The notes under the pieces: generated by a model
Database searches by the model: none
What the model saw: only the letters and a program-made list of their open reading frames with translations
What the model was told of the DNA's origin: nothing
Assembly: GCA_946404705.1 (NCBI GenBank)
Contig: CAMJES010000093.1
Coordinates: 1-8,093 of the forward strand
Source of the DNA: an uncultured Ruminococcus sp.
Lineage (GTDB): Bacteria > Bacillota > Clostridia > Oscillospirales > Ruminococcaceae
Direction of reading: 5' to 3'
Length of the DNA stretch: 8,093 nucleotides
Made by a program: the position numbers and the translations under genes
Part shown: piece by piece, positions 1 through 5,997 of the stretch
How the letters are laid out: every line of letters starts with the position of its first letter
How positions within the stretch are numbered: position 1 is the stretch's first letter

Positions 1-46
1 ACCACCGAGATCTACACTCTTTCCCTACACGACGCTCTTCCGATCT
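1..46 (+). other. Illumina P5/TruSeq adapter, not genomic
   Basis: This stretch matches the 3' 46 bases of the Illumina universal (P5) adapter, from ACCACCGAGATCTACAC through to the final GCTCTTCCGATCT. The reverse complement of the same sequence closes the window at 8049-8093. Adapter at both ends in opposite orientation is what untrimmed reads give at contig termini. Genomic sequence therefore starts at base 47, and only 24 genomic bases precede the first gene. Confidence 0.98.
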
Positions 47-70
47 TAAGCTGAAAGGATAACAATTTTT

Positions 71-631
71 ATGTCCGAAAAATTCAAAAAGGAAAATATT
101 TTTAAGAGAATACTTAAAGGGATAGGTTATGGAATTATTTCCGAGTTTATGTGTATGTTCCTAATTATTTCGATGATCGCTATGAACGGAATGTTCGGCG
201 GCTCGGTCGTGCTGAAGGTCATTATCGGCATTTGTACCCTTGTGCTGACGCTCGGACTTTACTTCAACTGGACATTCAACGCAGCAAAAAAAGACCGTGA
301 CGCTGTTGCATATCACAATGTTCCGTATGATAGGTTTATGCCGCTCAAAATGGCTGTCGGAGGCCCGATAGTTTCGATCGTGATGTATATACTTCTTATC
401 CTGTCAAAAATAAAGCTTCTGCCCGATATTTTCAATGTTTTTCTTGTTACAAACCTCTTTACAGTTCCTTTTGTCGACAGCTTTACTTCGGAAAGAACGA
501 TTGACGCTCTTTCCGTATGGGGACTTTTGGGACTCGGATTGCTTGTTCTTAGCCAATGTGCGGTTATTGTTGCGACCTATATTGTTACCTATAAAGATAT
601 TGATATCGTAAAATTTATGTATAAAAATTAA
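71..631 (+). CDS. Unrecognised multi-pass membrane protein, 186 aa
   Basis: I do not recognise the family and assign no function. The protein has a short basic N-terminus (residues 1-16, Lys/Arg-rich), followed by hydrophobic segments at about 17-40, 46-68, 92-113 and 147-173. A weaker one at 118-137 suggests four or five membrane passes. A polar, charged loop at about 70-90 (AAKKDRDAVAYHNVPYDRF) probably faces the cytoplasm by the positive-inside rule. No catalytic or transport motif is evident. The ATG at 71 is preceded by AAAGGA at 54-59, about 11 bases away, which is usable but slightly long. Its promoter and any upstream operon partner are lost at the contig end. Codon use and base composition look like the neighbouring genes. 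No convincing intrinsic terminator follows; only AT-rich palindromes are seen before the next promoter. The reading frame looks real (good RBS, coherent membrane topology) but the role is unknown. Confidence 0.8.
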   Translation: MSEKFKKENIFKRILKGIGYGIISEFMCMFLIISMIAMNGMFGGSVVLKVIIGICTLVLTLGLYFNWTFNAAKKDRDAVAYHNVPYDRFMPLKMAVGGPIVSIVMYILLILSKIKLLPDIFNVFLVTNLFTVPFVDSFTSERTIDALSVWGLLGLGLLVLSQCAVIVATYIVTYKDIDIVKFMYKN

Positions 632-645
632 ACGTACAAGAGGAA

Positions 646-663
646 ATACAATAATTATTGTAT
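646..663. repeat. Perfect 18-bp palindrome, possible operator
   Basis: ATACAATAATTATTGTAT reads the same on both strands: half-site ATACAAT, four-base centre, ATTGTAT. It lies 15 bases after the first gene's stop and about 60 bases upstream of the -35 of the c-di-GMP gene. It has no T-tract and only A/T-rich pairs, so it is a poor terminator. A dyad operator for a dimeric regulator is possible, but in AT-rich DNA chance is a real alternative. Confidence 0.4.
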
Positions 664-680
664 AAAATATCGAAAAAAAT

Positions 681-695
681 ATACAATTTTTGTAA
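681..695. repeat. Second ATACAA/TTGTA inverted repeat
   Basis: ATACAATTTTTGTAA contains the arms TACAA (682-686) and TTGTA (690-694) around three T bases. It repeats the half-site of the palindrome at 646-663, with centres about 33 bases apart, and lies about 27 bases upstream of the -35 box at 722. It may be a second binding site for the same regulator; this is inference only. Confidence 0.3.
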
Positions 696-721
696 CAAGT
701 GATGATAAATGCTAAAAAATA

Positions 722-750
722 TTTACTAAAAAATTAATATGTGTTATAAT
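722..750 (+). promoter_or_regulatory. Sigma-A promoter with extended -10 for the c-di-GMP gene
   Basis: The -35 box TTTACT (722-727) is followed by a 17-base spacer and a perfect -10 box TATAAT (745-750). The bases TGT directly before it give the extended -10 form TGNTATAAT. Transcription should start near 757, leaving a leader of about 40 bases. That is too short for a GEMM-type c-di-GMP riboswitch. The start codon at 796 has AAAGGGG (781-787) eight bases upstream. Confidence 0.75.
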
Positions 751-795
751 AATAAATAAATAATTGTCATTTGAGAGTTTAAAGGGGCTATAATA

Positions 796-3411
796 ATGTC
801 AGAAACTAAAAAAAGGCATTTAAAAACCGTTCAGCATAATATAATGTATAATATCATTATTGCAGTAATAGCATTGCTTTTGGTATTTTCTGCAATTGTT
901 CTTCTGCTTGCAAAAATCAGAACAGAAAGCAGCAGTTTGAATACAATGACCAATTCTGCAGAGGTCATCTCGGGAATTGTCAAGGATTATATGTCGCCAA
1001 AGATAGATGCTGTGAAGAACGCCGCAAATGAAAAGCTCGTTGCGGATTTCCTCGGCGGCAATGCCGAATCTGAAAAGGACGTCAAAAGCTTGACCGAATA
1101 CAATGATATCAGCGATATGCTCTCTGAAATGGCGCTGGCAAATTCGGATGTTGTTTCGTCTTGGATTGTTTTTGAAAGCGATAGGGTATTGCTTTCAAAT
1201 GACGGAACATTTGTCAATTCGGACGCCCTTAGTCTTAATGAGCTTTACTGGTATAACGATATTATGATTCGCGGCTTGAGCGAATATGTATACTGCACAT
1301 CGGTTTCCGATTCTCTGGTTTATCCCGAAAAATCAGTCGTTTCCGTAATTTCTCCGGTTTATGCATCGGAAAATATCATCGGTTTTGTCGGAATGGAAAT
1401 CGAAAAAACAGGAATTGAGAAAATTCTTGAACAGTACACCTTTAACAGCAGATGCTATCCTATTTTGACCTGCAATTACGGCAGTATTGTTTATTCTCCG
1501 AGCAGCAGCGATTTTACAAGCAGATATGATATCAAATCTGCGCCCTTGCTGAATATTCTTGTACAGTCGTCATCGCTCGACAACGGAATTGATAATTTCG
1601 CGAGCGGAAGCAGATTTAACGCCAAAAACTATTTTAACGTTGATAAGTCTGTCGTTCCAAACTGGAATATGATCATTATTTTTGATAAAGCGGCAATTGA
1701 CGGCGGAGTGTATAGCTTATGCTTCTGGGCAATAATCGTGCTTGCTTGCCTGCTTATTCTGATGATCATTTTTGTCAGAAATAAGGTTAAATATGAATCC
1801 ACAGTCTTGACAAAAATTACAGAGTCGGTCGACAATATCGCATCCGATAATTTCAAGTATGTTATTGATACATCAGCTGTTCCGGATAATAATCTGATAA
1901 AAACAGCCGAGCAGCTCAATAAGATCTCGTCAACGCTTGCAGCAAAGAACGAGATAATCCTCCAGTACAGCCTCAATGATACTCTTACCGGTATTCCAAA
2001 CAGAAATACCCTTTACTATCACCTTGAATCAATAATCAGCCGCAACAAATCAAGCGAAACCATTTCGGACGGCAGATTTGCGGTAATGTTCGTTGACCTT
2101 GACAATTTCAAATGGCTGAACGAAAACCTCGGTCATAATTTCGGTGACGCTGTACTCTGTACTTTTGCGACTATGCTCTCCACTTCGCTTAGCAAGATTG
2201 GACGCGTTTTCCGTTTCAGCGGAGATGAGTTCATCGTTATAGTTGAATTCGGGGATAATTATCAGAAGATATACAAGGCAATTGATACAATGCAGTCTGT
2301 TTTCTCCAAGCAGATAAAGGTAATGTCCGATAACATTTATATAAAGTTCTCGGTCGGTGTTTCAATTTATCCCGATGATGACGATACTGCGGATATGCTG
2401 CTTCGTGACGCGGATATGGCGCTGCATAAGGCTAAAGACAGCGGAAAGGACAGAGTTTCATTTTATACCAATGCCGCAAAGCGTCAGAATTTCAGCAAGG
2501 CTGCAATATCACAGCAGATCTCGGAAGCAATAAAGAATGGCGAGCTGTATCTTAACTATCAGCCGATCATTTCAAGCGATACCTGTGATATACACGGATT
2601 TGAAGTCCTTGTACGTTGGGACAGCCCGATATTCGGTCATATTCCTCCGCAGGAGTTTATCAATGTTGCGGAAGAAACCGGCGATATCGTTCAAATCGGT
2701 ATGTGGATATTTGAAAGTGCCTGCCGCTTCCTCAAGACCTTGTGTGAAAACTATCGTGATGATATAATTATGTCTATCAATGTTTCGCCGATTCAGCTAA
2801 AAAGAGCCGATTTCCTCGATTCGATCAAGCACGTTATTGAGATAACACAGCTTGATACAAAGAATATTCAGGTCGAGATCACCGAATCAACGCTTATCGA
2901 CTTCATTGATAATGACAACAGCGTAATTGAAGAGATGAACAAAATGGGCATTTCGCTTGCGCTTGATGATTTCGGCACGGGTTATTCATCCCTTAATTAC
3001 CTCAAGAATTTCCCGATAAAGTGCCTAAAGATCGACAAATCGTTTGTTGACGAGATTAATAATAACGAGCGTGACCAAGCTATTACCGACTCAATTATTG
3101 ACCTTGTGCATAATCTTGGAATCAAGACTGTTGCAGAGGGCATCGAAACTGTCGGACAGTATAACTTCCTTAAAGATATGAAGTGCGATTATATTCAGGG
3201 CTTCCTTATGAGTAAACCGCTCAATGAAGAGGACGCGCTTGAATTTGTCGAGCGATATGACGACCTCCATAAACCCGACAAGAATATCATGGAAGAGCAT
3301 GAAAAACAGCTTGCTGTTGAACGTGATAATATACTTAAACAGAAGCAGGAAGAGGAACAGAAAGTGGCAGAACGAGGTTCGGAACTCGTTGACGGAATTA
3401 TTTCAAAGTAA
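796..3411 (+). CDS. Membrane c-di-GMP protein: dCache-like sensor, GGDEF, EAL
   Basis: This 871-aa sensory protein predicts turnover of cyclic di-GMP at the membrane in response to an external signal. Domains in order: TM1 at about 17-40; an extracytoplasmic dCache-like sensor at about 41-305, with the typical end SPVYASENIIGFVGMEIEK; TM2 at about 307-327; a HAMP-like or helical linker at 328-390; GGDEF at about 391-557; EAL at about 565-818; and a Lys/Glu-rich coiled-coil tail at 826-871. The GGDEF domain keeps DTLTGIPNR (395-403), metal Asp434 in FVDLDNFK and Asp451. Its signature is SGDEF (475-479), with Ser in the first place, and there is no RxxD inhibitory I-site (466-469 reads SKIG). 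The EAL domain looks fully active: EVL at 603-605, Asn662, Glu694, Asp724-Asp725, Lys745, Glu781 and Gln801. I infer a competent phosphodiesterase with a GGDEF that is either active or a GTP-binding regulator. The net direction and the ligand cannot be read from sequence. It is monocistronic between its own promoter and terminator. Confidence 0.95.
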   Translation: MSETKKRHLKTVQHNIMYNIIIAVIALLLVFSAIVLLLAKIRTESSSLNTMTNSAEVISGIVKDYMSPKIDAVKNAANEKLVADFLGGNAESEKDVKSLTEYNDISDMLSEMALANSDVVSSWIVFESDRVLLSNDGTFVNSDALSLNELYWYNDIMIRGLSEYVYCTSVSDSLVYPEKSVVSVISPVYASENIIGFVGMEIEKTGIEKILEQYTFNSRCYPILTCNYGSIVYSPSSSDFTSRYDIKSAPLLNILVQSSSLDNGIDNFASGSRFNAKNYFNVDKSVVPNWNMIIIFDKAAIDGGVYSLCFWAIIVLACLLILMIIFVRNKVKYESTVLTKITESVDNIASDNFKYVIDTSAVPDNNLIKTAEQLNKISSTLAAKNEIILQYSLNDTLTGIPNRNTLYYHLESIISRNKSSETISDGRFAVMFVDLDNFKWLNENLGHNFGDAVLCTFATMLSTSLSKIGRVFRFSGDEFIVIVEFGDNYQKIYKAIDTMQSVFSKQIKVMSDNIYIKFSVGVSIYPDDDDTADMLLRDADMALHKAKDSGKDRVSFYTNAAKRQNFSKAAISQQISEAIKNGELYLNYQPIISSDTCDIHGFEVLVRWDSPIFGHIPPQEFINVAEETGDIVQIGMWIFESACRFLKTLCENYRDDIIMSINVSPIQLKRADFLDSIKHVIEITQLDTKNIQVEITESTLIDFIDNDNSVIEEMNKMGISLALDDFGTGYSSLNYLKNFPIKCLKIDKSFVDEINNNERDQAITDSIIDLVHNLGIKTVAEGIETVGQYNFLKDMKCDYIQGFLMSKPLNEEDALEFVERYDDLHKPDKNIMEEHEKQLAVERDNILKQKQEEEQKVAERGSELVDGIISK

Positions 3412-3417
3412 GATGAC

Positions 3418-3458
3418 CGGTGTAAGGCATAAATGCTTTACACCGACTTTTCTTTTTT
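3418..3458 (+). terminator. Intrinsic terminator of the c-di-GMP gene
   Basis: Arms CGGTGTAA (3418-3425) and TTACACCG (3438-3445) enclose an inner GCA/TGC stem, followed by TTTTCTTTTTT (3448-3458). It begins seven bases after the stop. The right arm and T-tract lie inside the last codons of the convergent minus-strand gene, whose stop (3438-3440) is part of the stem. On the minus strand the hairpin is not followed by a T-run, so it should work mainly for the plus strand. Confidence 0.88.
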
Positions 3459-3806
3459 GAATCCCCCAAAAAGCTCTTTTACCCCAATTATAATAATAAA
3501 ACCGCCGAAAATTTTTCCGAGTACCTCCGAACCGAGATAATCTGCAGCGAGCGCACCGAAAACAGCGGTTACTGTGCCGAAAATAAGCGAGGGAAGAATA
3601 TTCTTCCATTCTATCAGTTTGTTTTTAGTGTGTATGATAACCGACAGAACAGCAATTGGGATAAAATAAAGAAGATTGATGCCCTGCGCCGCAAGCTGCG
3701 GAAAACCTGCGAAAAAAGTAAGGTATATGATAAGTATCATTCCGCCGCCGACTCCCATTGCCGCAAATATACCCGTTAAAAATGCTGCAATATAGCTCCA
3801 TATCAT
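3438..3806 (-). CDS. Half-size TauE/SafE (TSUP) permease, second subunit
   Basis: This 122-aa membrane protein corresponds to one four-helix half of a TauE/SafE (DUF81, TSUP) anion exporter. Full-length family members are about 250-270 aa and built from two similar halves. Hydrophobic segments lie at about 2-32, 42-60, 68-90 and 93-114. The family's glycine-rich motif appears as FAAMGVGGGMI (14-24), followed by LAAQGINLLYFIP (38-50). The start ATG overlaps the stop of the upstream gene in an ATGA (3803-3806 on the minus strand), so the two are translationally coupled. It has its own Shine-Dalgarno sequence (3817-3827). The C-terminus KKEKSV is short, basic and probably cytoplasmic. The family moves sulfite, sulfoacetate, thiosulfate or related organic anions, but no substrate can be named here. 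It most likely pairs with the upstream half to make one transporter. Confidence 0.88.
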   Translation of the reverse strand: MIWSYIAAFLTGIFAAMGVGGGMILIIYLTFFAGFPQLAAQGINLLYFIPIAVLSVIIHTKNKLIEWKNILPSLIFGTVTAVFGALAADYLGSEVLGKIFGGFIIIIGVKELFGGFKKEKSV

Positions 3807-4162
3807 TTTAATATCATCCTTCCTCCTGCAATGATAAGAAACACGCCGAATATTATTTTTAGCGGCTTTGCAGGGATCTTTTTCAGAAATATGCTGCCTA
3901 TGGCAGCCCCGATAAGCCCGAACGGAATAAGCGGAAGCGCTTCAGACAGCTCAAACGAGCCTTTTAACGCGTAAAAAATCATTGAAACGACCGACAGAGG
4001 CAGCGTAAGCGCAAGTGAGGTAGCGTGAGCCTTTTTCTGTTCAATATCGGCGCTGCTTAACATCGGGACAGCAATAATTCCTCCTCCCGAGCCGAACAAA
4101 CCGTTTGCAAATCCGGTCAGAATTCCTAATATTGAGAAGAATAGTTTTCCCTTTTTTTTCAT
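3803..4162 (-). CDS. Half-size TauE/SafE (TSUP) permease, first subunit
   Basis: This 119-aa protein matches the N-terminal half of a TauE/SafE family exporter. The signature GFANGLFGSGGGIIAVPML occupies residues 17-35. It is followed by KKAHATSLALTLPLSVVS (43-60) and a terminal KIPAKPLKIIFGVFLIIAG (95-113), all typical of the family repeat. Hydrophobic helices lie at about 7-35, 46-66, 73-93 and 100-117. The start ATG (4162) has AGGAGT on the minus strand (4171-4176), eight bases upstream. It is the first gene of a two-gene minus-strand operon, and its last codons (Gly-Gly-Arg) also encode the ribosome binding site of the next gene. Both products carry the glycine motif, as expected if each is one repeat of the ancestral duplication. 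The pair is therefore more likely an obligate hetero-oligomer than a broken gene. The substrate is unknown. Confidence 0.88.
   Translation of the reverse strand: MKKKGKLFFSILGILTGFANGLFGSGGGIIAVPMLSSADIEQKKAHATSLALTLPLSVVSMIFYALKGSFELSEALPLIPFGLIGAAIGSIFLKKIPAKPLKIIFGVFLIIAGGRMILK
3817..3827 (-). promoter_or_regulatory. Shine-Dalgarno inside upstream gene for second TSUP half
   Basis: Read on the minus strand this is AGGAGGAAGGA, a strong purine-rich Shine-Dalgarno run whose nearest core (AAGGA, 3817-3821) is ten bases from the ATG at 3806. It is encoded by the Gly-Gly-Arg codons near the end of the first TSUP gene. Together with the ATGA overlap, it shows that the second half is deliberately initiated and is not a frameshift remnant. 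Confidence 0.75.
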
Positions 4163-4232
4163 AAATCAAAACTCCTATTTTTATGTATGTATTCTTTGCG
4201 GAATGCTTTGTAATATTCATAATTTTCATCAT

Positions 4233-4261
4233 CTTACAGTTGTTTCCTGAAAATATGTAAA
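4233..4261 (-). promoter_or_regulatory. Candidate promoter for the TSUP pair
   Basis: On the minus strand TTTACA (4261-4256) and TGTAAG (4238-4233) are separated by 17 bases. The -35 is a five of six match and the -10 only four of six. It would give a leader of about 65 bases before the ATG at 4162. No better pair is obvious in the divergent intergenic region, but the -10 is weak. Confidence 0.35.
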
Positions 4262-4269
4262 TGAATTAA

Positions 4270-4287
4270 TTGACTTTTTTCCGTCAA
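4270..4287. repeat. TTGAC-N8-GTCAA inverted repeat over the -35
   Basis: TTGACTTTTTTCCGTCAA has five-base inverted arms (4270-4274 and 4283-4287) around an eight-base centre. The left arm is also the -35 of the plus-strand promoter and the right arm sits in its spacer, between two divergent transcription units. It could be an operator, or the right arm may be a coincidental copy of a -35-like sequence on the other strand. Confidence 0.3.
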
Positions 4288-4298
4288 TGATATATAAT
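4270..4298 (+). promoter_or_regulatory. Strong sigma-A promoter for the GHL10 lipoprotein gene
   Basis: TTGACT (4270-4275), a 17-base spacer and a perfect TATAAT (4293-4298) form a near-consensus promoter, with transcription expected near 4305. The upstream in-frame ATG at 4287 lies before the -10 and so would not be in the transcript. This is a main reason for placing the start codon at 4353. Confidence 0.82.
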
Positions 4299-4340
4299 TA
4301 TTATATTATTTTTCATACGGAGTATTTTTTTACGTTTTTG

Positions 4341-4346
4341 AAAGGA
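4341..4346 (+). promoter_or_regulatory. Ribosome binding site fixing the lipoprotein start
   Basis: AAAGGA lies six bases upstream of the ATG at 4353. The ATG at 4287, which would add 22 residues, has no purine-rich site before it and sits inside the promoter. The shorter protein also has a proper lipoprotein signal at its N-terminus. Confidence 0.8.
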
Positions 4347-4352
4347 ATTTTA

Positions 4353-5987
4353 ATGTATTTTTATTCTCATTTTTCTGTAAAGCTAAAAACCTTTTCAGCT
4401 ATTGCTGCTGCATCTGTTCTCTGCATTGTCTTTTCAGCTTGCCAAAGAGTTTCCGAAGAGCCTGTTAGCACAGACTTCCAAACTGCAAACAGCGTTGTTT
4501 TGACCGAGGAAACCACGCAGACTGCAGGATCGACAAGTGATCGACAGATTGAAGAGGTTGAACCTCAAAATATAGTGGAAAGCGAAACAGCTTTACAGAG
4601 TGAAACCGCTTCAACCGTTACGGAAGTTCCCGATGAAACACAAGATGAAACGCAGACGGAGAGCAGTATCACCGAAAAGCCTAAAAAAACTCTTAATAAT
4701 CAGGAGAAAATAACCTCAAAGGAAACAACCAAAACGGAAACTGAAACATCTGCTTCAACAACAGCTGTTACCGAAGCTGCAACCACAACAGCCCCCGAAA
4801 CGACTGTGACCGAACTTACTATCCAATCGGAAAGTCCTGCGGAAACAGCTGCAAGATCCTATAATGCAAGCGGATATTCGGCGCTCAATTACAGCGAACA
4901 AAAGGGAATATGGATATCTTACCTTGAATATTCATCCGCAATGCAGAACAAGTCGGCTTCGGAGTTCCGAAAGACTATGGGAAAATACTTCGACAATGTA
5001 AAGAAGTTGAGCTTTAATACGGTTTATGTTCAAGTCAGAGCATTCGGGGACGCATATTACCGTTCGGAACTGTTTCCGACAGGCGATCGCTACAACGGCA
5101 CGATCGGCGCAAATCTTGCATACGATCCGCTTCAGATAATGCTCGAAGAAGCCCACGACCGAAAGCTTTCTGTTCATGCTTGGATAAACCCTATGCGGCT
5201 TATGACCGACAGCCAGCTGAGAGGTTTGTCGGATTCATATACAATTAAAAAATGGTATAACGATGAAAAAAAGTGCGGTAAATACATTGTTAAATCGGGT
5301 GACAGGTGGTACCTTAATCCTGCATATTCCGAAGTTGAAAAGCTTATTTCCGACGGAATAGCCGAGATCGTTTCGGGATATGACGTTGACGGGATTCAGA
5401 TAGACGATTATTTCTATCCAACGACTGCAAGCAGCTTTGACAAGGCGGCTTACAGCGAATCGGGTACGCAGAAAAGCTTGACATCATGGAGAACAGACAA
5501 CATAAACGATATGGTCAAGAGAATGAACCAAACCGTTCACAGCGTTAATCCGACTGTGCTGTTCGGTATCTCGCCGCAGGGAAGCGTTGAAAACAATTAC
5601 AACGAGCTTTATGCAGATGTTAAAACATGGTGCAAGTCATCTGCATACTGCGATTATATTCTTCCGCAGGTATATTTTGGATTTGATAATGCTGCGCTGC
5701 CTTATGCGGATACAATTGCGCTTTGGAGCAGTATGACATCATCGGGAAACGTAAAGCTTGTTATAGGCCTTGCAGGATACAAGGTGGGCGCAGTTGATAA
5801 TTATGCCGGAGCAGGCGGAAAGAATGAGTGGATAGAGAATTCGGATATGCTTGCAAAGCAGATTGCTTCTGCAAAAAAGCTTGAAAACTATGGGGGCGTT
5901 GCGATTTTCAGATACGGTTCTATTTTTGAACCCGATTCTTCAGTTGCAAAGCAGGTCAATGCCGAGGTTGCAAATATACAAAAATAA
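4353..5987 (+). CDS. Lipoprotein with GHL10 (YngK-like) glycosylhydrolase-like domain
   Basis: The 544-aa product, counted from the ATG at 4353, is an exported lipoprotein of the family-10 glycosylhydrolase-like group (GHL10, once DUF187, YngK-like), predicted to fold as a TIM barrel. Residues 1-29 form a signal with a hydrophobic core (AIAAASVLCIVFSA) before Cys30. The lipobox FSAC has Phe instead of Leu at -3. Residues 31 to about 178 are a Thr/Glu/Ser-rich, disordered stalk that probably lifts the domain through the cell wall. The catalytic-like domain starts at KGIWISYLEY (184-193) and runs to about 540. It includes TVYVQVRAFGDAYYRSELFP (223-242), HAWINPMR (275-282), the hallmark VDGIQIDDYFYP (345-356) with Asp351 and Asp352, and the late strand DYILPQVYFGF (434-444). 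Family members are thought to act on cell-wall or other glycans, but the substrate is not settled. The gene sits 91 bases upstream of the GH5 gene in the same direction with no clear terminator between, suggesting partial co-expression. Confidence 0.9.
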   Translation: MYFYSHFSVKLKTFSAIAAASVLCIVFSACQRVSEEPVSTDFQTANSVVLTEETTQTAGSTSDRQIEEVEPQNIVESETALQSETASTVTEVPDETQDETQTESSITEKPKKTLNNQEKITSKETTKTETETSASTTAVTEAATTTAPETTVTELTIQSESPAETAARSYNASGYSALNYSEQKGIWISYLEYSSAMQNKSASEFRKTMGKYFDNVKKLSFNTVYVQVRAFGDAYYRSELFPTGDRYNGTIGANLAYDPLQIMLEEAHDRKLSVHAWINPMRLMTDSQLRGLSDSYTIKKWYNDEKKCGKYIVKSGDRWYLNPAYSEVEKLISDGIAEIVSGYDVDGIQIDDYFYPTTASSFDKAAYSESGTQKSLTSWRTDNINDMVKRMNQTVHSVNPTVLFGISPQGSVENNYNELYADVKTWCKSSAYCDYILPQVYFGFDNAALPYADTIALWSSMTSSGNVKLVIGLAGYKVGAVDNYAGAGGKNEWIENSDMLAKQIASAKKLENYGGVAIFRYGSIFEPDSSVAKQVNAEVANIQK

Positions 5988-5997
5988 ATATTTGTAT
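5976..5997. repeat. ATACAAA-N8-TTTGTAT inverted repeat at the GH5 promoter
   Basis: Seven-base arms (5976-5982 and 5991-5997) flank an eight-base centre that contains the stop codon of the lipoprotein gene. The right arm touches the -35 of the GH5 promoter. There is no T-tract and the stem is all A/T except one pair, so it is a weak terminator at best. The half-site resembles the ATACAAT arms at 646-663, though the spacing differs. Confidence 0.35.

Noticed and set aside
57..68. GGATAACAATTT resembles part of the E. coli lac operator found in cloning vectors.
   Set aside because: Only this 12-base stretch matches. The rest of the operator and vector flanks are absent, and it sits naturally around a ribosome binding site, so it is most likely coincidence.
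751..795. A c-di-GMP riboswitch in the leader of the GGDEF-EAL gene.
   Set aside because: The leader after the predicted transcription start is only about 40 bases and is AT-rich without the conserved stem structure, so there is no room for one.
1629..1976. A 115-codon minus-strand frame inside the c-di-GMP gene.
   Set aside because: It is antisense to the sensor, TM2 and linker region. Its hydrophobic stretch mirrors the sense-strand membrane segment, and there is no start signal.
3803..3806. Frameshift or sequencing error breaking one TauE/SafE gene into two.
   Set aside because: The second frame has its own ATG, a strong Shine-Dalgarno run and an ATGA coupling overlap, and each part is a complete four-helix repeat. 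A break at random would not give these signals.
4443..4886. Tandem repeats in the Thr/Glu-rich stalk of the lipoprotein.
   Set aside because: The composition is biased and short words such as ETxT recur, but no regular repeat period can be read. It is better described as a low-complexity linker.
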